A stretch of DNA of 64,000 bases from a virus (IMGVR_UViG_3300042922_001182:124001-188000), one strand, 5' to 3'; counted from the first letter of the stretch, positions 16,937 to 24,968 are shown. Numbers and translations are program-made. Notes: generated by a model not told the origin, from the letters alone.

Positions 16937-17033
16937 CGGGCTTGGCTGCTGATTACCCGCTTCGGGCTTCCCAGCAATTAGAGAGGTTTGCATACGGGCG
17001 TTGCCACCCGTAGGAGCTAGGCCACGCGGGCCA

Positions 17034-18252
17034 ACTCGTTCTTCATGTTGATGATGGGGCGCTTGTCCTCGGGGATGTTCATGTTCCTGGTCAGGGTGGC
17101 GTAGGTGCTCTCGATGACCCTGGCGAGCAGGTAGATGACGACGTTGACGACGCTCACGCGGTCGACGTCCTCCTTCGTCTTGGCCCCCAGCTCGTCGCGG
17201 CAGAACCGGACGAAGGGGTCGACGTTGATGAAGTTGGAGTCCGTGTCCACCACCAGGACGGCGGCCCTGGGGTCCTGCTCGGCCCGCTGGAAGTGGTCCT
17301 CCGGGATGTGGTCGTGGTACACGAAGTGTGCCAGGTAGCCCCAGAGCTCCTTGAGGTAGGGCAGGACGTCCTCCGCCGGGTGGTCGGCGTTCGTGACCTT
17401 GAGGTCGCTGGCGAACAGGGATTCAAGCACCTTCCTGGCGTTGGCGCACCGGCGCAGGAACTCGTAGAGGTTGTTGCGGAAGAAGACTCGCGCCACCTCG
17501 TAGGGGTCCAGGGAGGACACGGCCTTGAGCAGGATCGCCCGCGCCTCGTCGGAGGGGTGCTTGCGGAACCTGGACAGCAGGTGGCCCATGAGCTCGTCGT
17601 GGGTCGGGGGATTGTCGAGGACCCACACCCTGTCCGCGCTGCGCTGGGACTCCTCCGGCATGCAACGCTCGACGAACAGCAGCGCCTCCGACAGGTCGTT
17701 GAACGGGCAGTTACCGGCGAGGAACTGCTCGAAGGCCATGACCGACGCGGTGATGATCGTGCGACCCGTGTACGTGACGCTGGGGCCGACTCGCGGGTTG
17801 AAGAAGATGCAGTTCTTCTCGCCCGACGCGCCGTAGTAGGAGTTGGCCAGGAGCTTGATCGTCTTCTGGTCGCGGTCGTAGTTGTCGTGGAGGGTGCGGT
17901 CCACGTCGTTGACGTGGGCCAGCATCTTCTTCTTCGCCACCTTGCGGCTCTTCATGAGCCACTCCAGCATGGCCGCGATCAGGTTGATCGAGTTGGAGTG
18001 CTGCTTGTAGGCGGTCCCGTAGGGCGTGAACACCGGCTGGTGCTTGCCCAAGAGGAAGTCCGAGAACTGCAGGACGTCGATCTGCTTGTCCGCCCCGGTC
18101 GTGTCGTTGTTGAAGGAGCACCCCGGCTTCCTCACCCTCTCGTCGACGATCGCGTCGACCTTGGCCCGGATGGCCTCGGGGTCCCTGTCGGGGAACTGGC
18201 GGACCAGGACCTCCATGACCTCTGCCTTGTAGGCCTCAAGAGTTGCTGACAT
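17034..18252 (-). CDS. DNA polymerase family B, exon 1 (fingers and palm)
   Basis: Exon 1, 406 codons plus one base. The fingers helix KKKM...DRDQKTIKLLANSYYG holds motif B (N137-S-Y-Y-G141), and the palm has motif C VVDTDSNF (Asp336, Asp338). It ends at MKNE (403-406), where the intron begins. The unspliced frame adds only LARVA and stops at a TAG within the intron's guide sequence. The protein starts at ATG 18252 with GGGAGGAAACTAAAC before it and has only about 85 residues ahead of the fingers, so the 3'-5' exonuclease and palm motif A (DxxSLYPS) are missing and must be encoded by another gene, not seen here. This segment replicates the phage genome together with the missing part. Confidence 0.93.
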
Positions 18253-18311
18253 GTTTAGTTTCCTCCCGTCTCTGTGGGTGATACCGGGGTGTTCCGGGCG
18301 GCCCTATTGGC

Positions 18312-19184
18312 CTAGAAGTAGAACCGTTGTCCGCCGACGCCGAAGCTGTGGAAGCCGTGGACCTTCGCCACCGCTTGCCTAACGTCGTTCTCGTCCTTGG
18401 TGATGTACGTACCGCAGTCGTACCGCAGGCTGTCGGGGATACCGTCTCCGTAGTGGACCAGCACCGTCTTCGCCCGGACCCACATCGAGAGCTCCCGATG
18501 GAGCTGCCAGAAGTTGGTATGGACGTCGCTCTTACCGGCGTTCGGGCCGACGAACATCTGGCAGTCGTGGAAGACCATGTCCAGGTCCTTGCCAAGGGTG
18601 CGGTACGGGTACTGCTCAAGGAGCATCGGGTGGATCTCCTTGCAGTCGCTGGTCCAGAGCACCCGCTGGTCGATGAGCAGGCCCCAGCTGTCGTGGCCGT
18701 GGACGTGCTTCATCTTCACGGGTTTCAGGTGGATGTTCTCGAACGTCATGGTCGTCTTTTCGTTGAAAAGCGCCACGTCGAAGTAGGTGCTGATGTCCGC
18801 CTTAACGTGATTGTCCTCCTCGTCCTGTATGTCGAGCATGCCTCCAGAGAGGACGCCGCTCCACAGGGTTCCGACCTGGTCCTCCGAGACGAAGAGCCTC
18901 AGCTTGCGGCCCTTGACGAAGTAGTAGTAGAACCCCAGCGTCTCCAGGCCACCGGCGTGGTCGTCGTGGAGGTGGGTGATGTAGACCGCATCGATCTTGT
19001 CCACGGAGCCGTTCTCCATGATCCGACGAACGGTGTCTGGGCTAGCGTCGATGAGCAGGTTGTATTCTTTCCCGTGGTCCCAGTTCTTCCAGGTGAGCAG
19101 GGCGTTGGTGTTTCCGAGTCCGGTCCTCGACATGGCGGAACCCACCCCGATGAGGGTCAGGCAAAACTTCTTCTTGTTGGACAC
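18312..19184 (-). CDS. metallo-beta-lactamase-fold hydrolase
   Basis: 290 residues from a GTG start (19182-19184) behind GAGAAAGGTAGAG. The metal site THLHDDHAGG (His71, His73, Asp75, His76) is intact, with later ligands likely in KHVHGHDSWG and LWTSDC, and MVFHDCQ downstream. The layout (GVGSA...N at the N-terminus, HxHxDH, late His) resembles RNase Z/phosphodiesterase-type members more than lactamases, so RNA 3' processing or cyclic-nucleotide hydrolysis are both possible. It lies between DNA polymerase and an HD nucleotidase in one minus-strand unit. A role in breaking host cyclic-nucleotide defence signals is possible but unproven. Confidence 0.85.
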   Translation of the reverse strand: MSNKKKFCLTLIGVGSAMSRTGLGNTNALLTWKNWDHGKEYNLLIDASPDTVRRIMENGSVDKIDAVYITHLHDDHAGGLETLGFYYYFVKGRKLRLFVSEDQVGTLWSGVLSGGMLDIQDEEDNHVKADISTYFDVALFNEKTTMTFENIHLKPVKMKHVHGHDSWGLLIDQRVLWTSDCKEIHPMLLEQYPYRTLGKDLDMVFHDCQMFVGPNAGKSDVHTNFWQLHRELSMWVRAKTVLVHYGDGIPDSLRYDCGTYITKDENDVRQAVAKVHGFHSFGVGGQRFYF

Positions 19185-19200
19185 GTTTCTCTACCTTTCT

Positions 19201-19833
19201 CTAGCTGCTAAGCCCGCCGTGCAGCCGCACGGCCATCTGCTCGTCGATCTCCGCGACGACGGACTGGAGTAGGACGGACTTGTTGTACACCCAGCTCTCC
19301 CGGACGAAGCGGAGGGCCTCCCACGGCAGGCCCCTGGCCGCCTCGTTGCCGGAGGACCACTCCTGGTGGCACCACAGGGCGAACTCCAGGCGGTCGGCCA
19401 CCTTCACGATGTCCGCGATGGCGTCGGTCTTGTGCTCCGACGAGAAGGTCCACACCTGACGGATGAGCTTCTCGATGCGGTCCCTGACCTCCACGGGGAC
19501 GAACCTGCGGAAGCCGTCCCGGATCAGGCTGGCGACGTAGCCCTCGTGGGCCCTGTCGGCTGCCCCGGCGATGGCCTTCTTCAGGTTCTCGTCGCCGTTC
19601 TTGAAGGGGCCGCTGACGTCCCCCGTGATGGCCTCGTCGTAATCGTGGAGGATGGCCGCCCTGAGCACCTTGCCGGAGTCCACGTCGTTGATGTCCATGT
19701 CCTCGACGAGCATCATGCAGATGAACGCCACCTGGAACGAGTGGGCGGAGACCGATTGCGGTTGGTTGACCCGCAGCCCCGGGGCCCGCCAGGTGTAGTC
19801 CAGCTTGCGGGCGAGCTCGAATGCCTTGATCAT
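19201..19833 (-). CDS. YfbR-like HD-domain 5'-deoxynucleotidase
   Basis: 210 residues from ATG 19833, chosen because CGAGGAGA precedes it at proper spacing. HD-domain metal ligands are visible: SVSAHSFQ (His31), LHDYDEAITGD (His63, Asp64, Glu67), and KVADRLEF later. The HDxxExxTGD block is the mark of the YfbR/OxsA family, which removes phosphate from dNMPs; the phage dATP hydrolase DatZ belongs to the same wider group. It heads the minus-strand operon leading into the MBL protein and DNA polymerase, so it probably reshapes the deoxynucleotide pool during phage replication. Which nucleotide is attacked cannot be told. Confidence 0.85.
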   Translation of the reverse strand: MIKAFELARKLDYTWRAPGLRVNQPQSVSAHSFQVAFICMMLVEDMDINDVDSGKVLRAAILHDYDEAITGDVSGPFKNGDENLKKAIAGAADRAHEGYVASLIRDGFRRFVPVEVRDRIEKLIRQVWTFSSEHKTDAIADIVKVADRLEFALWCHQEWSSGNEAARGLPWEALRFVRESWVYNKSVLLQSVVAEIDEQMAVRLHGGLSS

Positions 19834-20007
19834 TGATGAATCTCCTCGGGCCATCTCCAGGCCCCCTTGCATCGGAGGGTTCCGGCTGGCCCTACGTGGT
19901 TAAACGCGGCGGGCCGCCAGGCGCTCCCAGCCGCGAAACATTCAATTAGGCACGGATCCTATGCCAAGGATAAAACTGATAACACCTCTAGAGGAAGGAG
20001 ACACAAC

Positions 20008-20382
20008 ATGATGCGAGGGATTTTCCTTCAGTCGGAGAGCGCTTCCGCTCAGTACGACCCCGAAGTGACGCCCACCGAAGAGGGCAACCAGGCGATCCTG
20101 GAGATCGCTGAGCAGCTCGGCGTCCTGGAAGACGAGGGTATCGTTGTCCACCAGGAGAAGAGCATCGTCAAGCTCGACAAGCTCGCCCAGCGCGCCCGCC
20201 TCGTCAGCCAGTCGACCATGGTCCTGGCCCGCGAGGTCGGCGACTCCGACTGGGTCAAGCTGGAAAAGATCAACAAGGAGCGCCAGCGTCTCATGAAGAA
20301 GATCAGCGCCAAGTACAACAACAAGGCCGAGGCCCGCGTGAAGCAGATCCTCAAGCAGCAGAAGAGCACCATTCGCGGCTAG
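20008..20382 (+). CDS. unknown 124-residue charged helical protein
   Basis: Starts at ATG 20008 with GAGGAAGGAGAC before it. N-terminal 25 residues are Ser/Glu/Pro-rich, then a fully helical, highly charged body rich in Lys, Gln and Glu ends in KQILKQQKSTIRG. No recognised domain. Single-gene transcription unit: a divergent promoter region (19834-20007) lies upstream and a very strong terminator downstream. Confidence 0.75.
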   Translation: MMRGIFLQSESASAQYDPEVTPTEEGNQAILEIAEQLGVLEDEGIVVHQEKSIVKLDKLAQRARLVSQSTMVLAREVGDSDWVKLEKINKERQRLMKKISAKYNNKAEARVKQILKQQKSTIRG

Positions 20383-20454
20383 CCTGCTGAGCTCTGTGGC
20401 CCGTTTAGCGGCGGCGGCCACGCCGAGAGCTACCTCCACACCCCGAAACACTCC

Positions 20455-20499
20455 GGAAGCCCCCAACCCATTCACGGGTTGGGGGCTTCCGCCCTTCGT
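20455..20499 (+). terminator. strong rho-independent terminator
   Basis: GGAAGCCCCCAACCC (20455-20469) pairs perfectly with GGGTTGGGGGCTTCC (20476-20490), followed by a T-rich tract (CCCTTCGTTTTC). Confidence 0.85.
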
Positions 20500-20532
20500 T
20501 TTCTCCCGAAGGCGGGCGGGCAACTACGTTCA

Positions 20533-20540
20533 TATATTAT
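20533..20540 (+). promoter_or_regulatory. AT-rich promoter-like box TATATTAT
   Basis: Context GTTCATATATTATCTCC, 53 bases before the ATG of the 115-residue gene at 20593 and just after a terminator. Perfect match to the inferred box. Confidence 0.65.
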
Positions 20541-20592
20541 CTCCTGCGCGACCTCACGGTCAGCACCCCCCAACTACTAGAGAGGAAGCAGA

Positions 20593-20940
20593 ATGCACTC
20601 GATGAAGCCGGTACCCGAGGGGAAACAGGCCACCATGCTGATCTTCGTCCCCGATTCTGTCCCGGAATCCATGGACGGGAAGCTCTACTCGCGGGCCTCG
20701 GAGCTCAAGGAGGACCTCCCGGAGGCGGAGGAGGCCTACGTATCCTTCACCGTAGCCCTCAGCCAGGGCGCAGCCGGGGCCAAGATCGTCCGCGTCCCCG
20801 GGATCGAGCGAGAGCACATCGGGATGGACCAACCGTGGCTCCACCCTCTCCTGCTGGTGGACACCATGAAGATCGAGGAGTACCGGCAGGACTACCTGAT
20901 CATCAAGGAGTTCCTTGAGAAACAGTCAAAAGTTGCGTAA
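20593..20940 (+). CDS. unknown 115-residue protein
   Basis: Starts at ATG 20593 behind AGAGAGGAAGCAG. Alternating hydrophobic and charged residues suggest a small alpha/beta fold (TMLIFVPDSVPESMDGK; AYVSFTVAL). No family recognised. It lies behind a TATATTAT box, and a sigma70-like promoter for RNAP beta' begins inside its last codons (TTGCGT at 20933). Confidence 0.7.
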   Translation: MHSMKPVPEGKQATMLIFVPDSVPESMDGKLYSRASELKEDLPEAEEAYVSFTVALSQGAAGAKIVRVPGIEREHIGMDQPWLHPLLLVDTMKIEEYRQDYLIIKEFLEKQSKVA

Positions 20941-20961
20941 AACCTGCTTCCGTGGTACAAT
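20933..20961 (+). promoter_or_regulatory. host-type promoter for RNAP beta' C-terminal gene
   Basis: TTGCGT (20933-20938), a 17-base spacer, TG-extended -10 TACAAT (20956-20961). A hairpin GGGGTGC/GCACCCC (20964-20970, 20974-20980) follows at once, so the transcript would begin with a stem-loop, then AGGAGG and the ATG at 21002. The layout fits host RNA polymerase. Confidence 0.7.
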
Positions 20962-21001
20962 CGGGGGTGCCCCGCACCCCGCTAGCTCCTGGGAGGAACA
21001 C

Positions 21002-22873
21002 ATGGACACTCTTACCGAAACCTACGACCTGACGGCGATCACCGCCGACCGCAATCTCTACGATCAGACCCTTCAGGCCATGAGAGATATGGCCGTTACC
21101 AACTACGCCTGCCGCTCCCAGAGCGTGGTCGTCAGCATCGGCGGGGAGGGGCGCACCATGCGCTTCAGCGACCTGCTCGTCAACCTCATCCTGGCCCGCC
21201 CGTTCGCCCACCTGTCGGTCCCGTTCGAGGCCGGGTTCATCCTCCCCACCGAGCAGGGCTTCAGCTCCGGAGGGGTCGCGGGGCATATCGACCGCATCAT
21301 CCAGCGGTTCGAGGGCAGCGACTACGAGGCGCTCAACCAGGCGATCTCCGAGTCGATCGAGATCCTGGCGGACCTGGCTGGCAAGTTCAACATCGCGGCC
21401 GGGAACAGCATCTCCATCTATTCGCTGGTCAAGGCCGCCCAGACGAACGGCGAGCTGGCCGAGCTGCTCACCCTGAAGCTCCCGCCCAACCTCCAGTTCG
21501 ACGAGATCGAGGACTTCATCGCCGACAGCACCAAGCGGTTGGTGGAGATCCTCAAGACGGAGGACACCCCTTTCCGCCCCTACCTGCGGGCGGGAACGGG
21601 CATCAACGTCAAGCAGCTGTCCCAGGCGATCATGATGATCGGGCTCAAGCCCGACCTCATCGGCAACGTCATCCCCTTCCCCATCGAGGCGAACTTCCTC
21701 ACGGGGCTGCGCCACGTCCGGGACTACTACATCAACGCCGAGGCCGCCCGAAAGGCCCAGATCGTCAACAACAAGAACGTGAAGGAGTCCGGCTACCTGA
21801 CGCGCAAGCTGTCCCTCCTCATGGTGGACATCGAGCTCGACAACGACCTGGAGGACTGCGGCACCCAGCACTACCTCACCTGCCGCGTGGAGGACGAGAA
21901 GGTGCTCCGGCGCATCGTCGGCCGTAGGTTCCTGGCCGGTGACGGCTCCTTGCAGCTCATCGAGCACGGGGACGACTACCTCATCGGCTACGAGCTCATG
22001 CTCCGCAGCCCCGTGACGTGCTGCTCCCAGAGGGTCTGCCGCACCTGCTACGGCGAGAACCTGGCGACCCTCAACCGGGACGTCCACGCAGGGCTGTTCG
22101 CCATGCTCTACCTGACCCACCAGCTGACCCAGATGCTGCTCAGCTCCAAGCACCTCCTCCAGACGACCTCGCAGAAGATCGACTGGCCGGAGGAGTTCCT
22201 GGGGCGGTTCACCGTCGACCGGAACATGGTGACCCCGAACAACACCTCCAGCGACGCCATCGTCATCGACCAGATGGACATCACCGAGGCCGAGGACGGC
22301 GCCTACCGGAGCATCAGCCGGTTCTGGATCACCTCCCGCAGCAAGAACCGGACGGAGGTCTACGTTCCCATCGAGTTGGTGCTCAGCCGAGAGACCGAGC
22401 GCCTGCTCGCCAACTTCAAGACGTCCGACAGCGAGATCACCATCCCGCTGAAGGCGTACGACGCCGAGGAGGCCGCCTTCCAGATCATCATGGAGAACAA
22501 GGAAATCTCGTCCTCCCTGAAGGGCATCCTCGACCTGATCGACTCGTCCGGCCACCTCGGCCTGGACCAGATCGACGACATCTTCAACAAGTTCGTCTCC
22601 CTGCTCAACGAGAGCGGGATCCGCCTCCAGGGCGTCCACGCCGAGATGGTCCTTCGGGCCCTCGTCAGGGACCCCGAGGACCTCCAGAAGCGCCCGGACT
22701 TCAACCAGCCGGAGTACCCCCCGTACACGGTGCTGCGGGTGGCCGAGGCCATCCACAACAGCGGCTCCGTCTCGGTGAGCCTGGCCTTCCAGGAGATCAA
22801 GCGCCAGCTGTCCTCCCCCTCGACCTTCAAGAAGAGCGAGTCGAGCAATCTCGACGCTGTCTTCCGTGGTTAG
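21002..22873 (+). CDS. RNA polymerase beta' subunit, C-terminal part
   Basis: 623 residues from ATG 21002 (GGGAGGA before it). It continues bacterial beta' where the 7741-9252 product ends. Matches include IPFPIEANFLTGLRHVRDYY followed by AARKAQ...SGYLTRKL (trigger-loop region; E. coli ITANFREGLNVLQYF...SGYLTRRL), DCGTQHY (DDCGT), and the cysteine cluster CCSQRVCRTCYGENL (Cys340-Cys349), like the beta' zinc site before HCYGRDL. The usual AAQSIGEPGTQL follow-up is altered to AMLYLTHQLTQML. It is followed by small membrane proteins and a helicase in one operon. It must pair with the N-terminal half encoded 12 kb away on the other strand. Confidence 0.92.
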   Translation: MDTLTETYDLTAITADRNLYDQTLQAMRDMAVTNYACRSQSVVVSIGGEGRTMRFSDLLVNLILARPFAHLSVPFEAGFILPTEQGFSSGGVAGHIDRIIQRFEGSDYEALNQAISESIEILADLAGKFNIAAGNSISIYSLVKAAQTNGELAELLTLKLPPNLQFDEIEDFIADSTKRLVEILKTEDTPFRPYLRAGTGINVKQLSQAIMMIGLKPDLIGNVIPFPIEANFLTGLRHVRDYYINAEAARKAQIVNNKNVKESGYLTRKLSLLMVDIELDNDLEDCGTQHYLTCRVEDEKVLRRIVGRRFLAGDGSLQLIEHGDDYLIGYELMLRSPVTCCSQRVCRTCYGENLATLNRDVHAGLFAMLYLTHQLTQMLLSSKHLLQTTSQKIDWPEEFLGRFTVDRNMVTPNNTSSDAIVIDQMDITEAEDGAYRSISRFWITSRSKNRTEVYVPIELVLSRETERLLANFKTSDSEITIPLKAYDAEEAAFQIIMENKEISSSLKGILDLIDSSGHLGLDQIDDIFNKFVSLLNESGIRLQGVHAEMVLRALVRDPEDLQKRPDFNQPEYPPYTVLRVAEAIHNSGSVSVSLAFQEIKRQLSSPSTFKKSESSNLDAVFRG

Positions 22874-22882
22874 GGGGCGGGG

Positions 22883-23107
22883 ATGACTGGGGCGAACCGC
22901 AAGAAAAAGAAGAAGCCGAGCATGGCGCTGCTCATGCTCCTGGTGTACATGCTGGGGGCCAACTTCGCCCTCCTGGCCGCAGCCTCCACCGGGAGGCTGT
23001 CGCCGGGTACGGTGCTGCTGGGCGAGCTGGGGTCTATGATCCTGCCCTGCATGGTGCTGCTCGTGATGCGGGTGGCTAGCCGGAGCAGCGACGATGACCT
23101 TGGATAG
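22883..23107 (+). CDS. small two-helix membrane protein
   Basis: 74 residues: a poly-lysine N-terminus (RKKKKK), then two hydrophobic helices (about 15-34 and 45-65) joined by a short Gly/Ser/Pro turn, and an acidic SSDDDLG end. Positive N-terminus and two helices would place both ends in the cytoplasm. Size and topology fit a class II holin, but a holin role rests only on shape. It begins 9 bases after RNAP beta' and overlaps the next gene by 14 bases, so the three are co-translated. Confidence 0.65.
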   Translation: MTGANRKKKKKPSMALLMLLVYMLGANFALLAAASTGRLSPGTVLLGELGSMILPCMVLLVMRVASRSSDDDLG

Positions 23108-23480
23108 CGCTGTCGCAAGTCTGGTGATCGGCCTGGTTGTTGGAGTGCTGATCACCATCCCGGTGACCTTCGGTGATGAAATAGCGAGGTATCGCCAAAA
23201 GCGCAACCGCGATCGCCTGAAGGTGGAGACCCTGGTGGCGTCAACCAACAAGAGCCTGACCGAGCTCACCGAGGCGGCCGACAAGTACGAAGTGGGTAGC
23301 CCCGAATTCGTTCGTCGCTGCCACTGGATCGCCGACCTCTACAGATGGGAGGAGGACCAGATGCAAAAGGGATCCTTCAACGACCCAGGATGGGCGGTGA
23401 GGTATTATAGGAAGCTCAGGGGACCCGTCCCCGAGGACGTAGTGGAGATCGACCATGAGAATCGAGATCAGACCCTCTAG
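23094..23480 (+). CDS. single-pass membrane protein
   Basis: 128 residues with one N-terminal hydrophobic helix (about 6-27, VASLVIGLVVGVLITIPVTF) and a long charged domain with coiled-coil potential (EIARYRQKRNRDRLKVE) and a Trp-rich middle. It overlaps the upstream membrane gene by 14 bases and the helicase gene by 26 bases. With the two-helix protein it could form a lysis pair (holin and spanin-like), or a membrane anchor for the helicase; the sequence does not decide. Confidence 0.65.
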   Translation: MTLDSAVASLVIGLVVGVLITIPVTFGDEIARYRQKRNRDRLKVETLVASTNKSLTELTEAADKYEVGSPEFVRRCHWIADLYRWEEDQMQKGSFNDPGWAVRYYRKLRGPVPEDVVEIDHENRDQTL

Positions 23481-24906
23481 AATTGTCATCAAGGACTACA
23501 CCCAGCCTGTCTCCTGGTTGGAGCGGTCGCTGTCCGTGTGGGACCCGAAGATCCACTCCGTCACGTTCCAGGGGTTCGTCACGATGGAGCGGGTGGGCGA
23601 GCCCCCGGAGCTGGTCGTCCCCGGAGGGGTCCACTTCTCCGACATCAAGGCGCTGAGGGGCCTGGAGGTGGTCGACCTGCGCAAGGCGGCGGCGTGGAAG
23701 TGGAAGAAGATCAAAGCCGAGATGAGGAACAAGCCGCAGGACCAGGTCCAGGTCGACTCGGTGAACTTCCTCCTCGGCGAGGGCCGGTTCTCCCAGGAGA
23801 CCCAGAACTACCTGGTACTGGCTACGAGCAAGGGCAAGACCTTCTGCTCGCTCAACCACATCGTCAGGTCGGGTAAGCTGGCGGTGGTGTTCGCCGACCA
23901 GGACCACATCCTCGACCAGTGGGCCAGGGAGGCCCTGAAGCACACCACGATGGAGGCCGGGGACATCCTGGTCCTGAAGGGGACGGACAGGATCCGCGAC
24001 CTGAGGCGACTGGGGTCCGACCACCCCTACAAGCTCATCCTGGCGTCTCACAAGACCGTGTCGGCCTTCGCGGCCAAGGAGGGCTACCCCTCCATGGCAT
24101 CCGTCCTGGAGAGGGCGGGCGTCGGCATCAAGGTCTTCGACGAGGCGCACACGGAGTGGCTCAACACGCTCATGCTGGACCTCCACTGCGACGTCTCCGA
24201 GACGGTCTACCTCAGCGCCACCCCCATCAGGAGCAACGTGTCTGAGAACAAGGTCTACCAGGAGATCTACGCCACGGTACCGAAGCACGGCTGGGAGACG
24301 AAGTACGAGGAGGACGAGATGTACCACACGTCCATCCTCTTCGGCTACGACTCCCAGCCCAGCATGGAGGACATCCAGAGCATGAGGGGGCCCTACGGCT
24401 TCGACCTCAACGCCTGGGCGCAGTACATGATGAGGGACGACAAGTTCTACCCCTTCTTCGAGAAGTCCAAGAAGATCTTCGACAGCCTCTACAAGACCTA
24501 CCCGAACGCCCAGATGGCCATCTTCCTGCACAAGGACGCGCTGCTTGAGAAGGCGGCGGAGCACCTGAGGGAGCTCTACCCGGAGAAGAACGTCACCATC
24601 TTCTACGGCAAGGTCAAGGGCAAGAAGCGCGAGGAGGCGATGAAGGGCGACATCATGGTCACCAACCTCCAGATCTTCCAGAAGGCCGTGGACATCGAGA
24701 CCCTGGAGGTGGTGTACAACCCGGTGCCCATCCGGAGCCAGATGACGACGGAGCAGGCCATGGGGCGCCTCAGGGGCAAGAACGGCCGCAAGGCCTTCTA
24801 CATCGACGGCACCGACATGGGCTTCAAGCAGTGCAAGGACATGCGCAGCTCAAGGAAGCAGATCATCTACGCGAAATCGAAGTTGGTAAAGCAGTTGGAC
24901 CTCTAA
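23455..24906 (+). CDS. superfamily 2 helicase, UvsW-like
   Basis: 483 residues with SF2 motifs in order: motif I ATSKGKT (123-129), motif II DEAH (229-232), motif III SAT (254-256), motif VI QAMGRLRG (about 435-442). About 110 residues before motif I form a separate N-terminal domain, as in T4 UvsW, which branch-migrates recombination and fork intermediates. The motif I serine/lysine variant is unusual but keeps GKT. Its start overlaps the end of the membrane gene and has GTGGAG before it. Likely acts in origin unwinding or recombination-dependent replication. The nearby RusA-type resolvase (44021) could process the same junctions. Confidence 0.88.
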   Translation: MRIEIRPSRIVIKDYTQPVSWLERSLSVWDPKIHSVTFQGFVTMERVGEPPELVVPGGVHFSDIKALRGLEVVDLRKAAAWKWKKIKAEMRNKPQDQVQVDSVNFLLGEGRFSQETQNYLVLATSKGKTFCSLNHIVRSGKLAVVFADQDHILDQWAREALKHTTMEAGDILVLKGTDRIRDLRRLGSDHPYKLILASHKTVSAFAAKEGYPSMASVLERAGVGIKVFDEAHTEWLNTLMLDLHCDVSETVYLSATPIRSNVSENKVYQEIYATVPKHGWETKYEEDEMYHTSILFGYDSQPSMEDIQSMRGPYGFDLNAWAQYMMRDDKFYPFFEKSKKIFDSLYKTYPNAQMAIFLHKDALLEKAAEHLRELYPEKNVTIFYGKVKGKKREEAMKGDIMVTNLQIFQKAVDIETLEVVYNPVPIRSQMTTEQAMGRLRGKNGRKAFYIDGTDMGFKQCKDMRSSRKQIIYAKSKLVKQLDL

Positions 24907-24927
24907 CCGTCGAGCTGTGTTTTTTCG

Positions 24928-24968
24928 GTCGAGACAGCCCTAACGCCTAAAGCGTTAGGGTCCTCGAC
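24928..24968 (+). terminator. two-tier hairpin after the helicase gene
   Basis: GTCGAG (24928-24933) pairs with CTCGAC (24963-24968) around an inner stem CCCTAACGC/GCGTTAGGG (24938-24946, 24952-24960). There is no U run behind it, but T6 lies just before it. It ends the helicase operon or forms a leader structure. Confidence 0.5.

Larger units (their letters stand above)
16433..17033 (-). ncRNA. group I self-splicing intron in the DNA polymerase gene
   Basis: A 601-base group I intron, probably subgroup IA. Minus-strand elements in order: P1 (exon GAGU 17037-17034 with GCUC 17017-17014, U.G wobble at the 5' splice site, stem extended by GGCC/GGCC); P2 (ACGGG/CCCGU); P3 (CCUCUC 16986-16981 with GGGAGG 16534-16529); P4 (UUGCUG 16977-16972 with CAGCAG 16951-16946); P5; P6/P6a (16942-16929 with 16602-16586); R box GGTTCAACGACTAG (16589-16576); P7 (GACUA/UAGUC); P7.1; P7.2; P8 (CACCC/GGGUG); S box GATGATATAGTCTG (16514-16501); P9 (CUGCGCG gaga CGCGCAG); P9.1; P9.2. 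It ends in G (16433). Splicing restores the polymerase reading frame. The P6a loop contains an antisense gene cassette and no homing endonuclease. Confidence 0.97.

Noticed and set aside
16696-16977. Minus-strand ORF across the intron
   Set aside because: It overlaps P4-P6 of the intron core and has no ribosome site; it is the shadow of the plus-strand cassette and structural RNA.
20915-21001. N-terminal extension of RNAP beta' C-terminal part
   Set aside because: It overlaps the promoter and 5' hairpin; ATG 21002 follows GGGAGGA.
23405-23412. GTATTATA box as a promoter for the helicase
   Set aside because: Lies inside a coding sequence (Arg-Tyr-Tyr-Arg codons) and matches the consensus less well than the intergenic boxes.
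24928-24968. Riboswitch before the 25014 gene
   Set aside because: Only a nested two-tier hairpin is seen; no conserved ligand-binding core could be identified.
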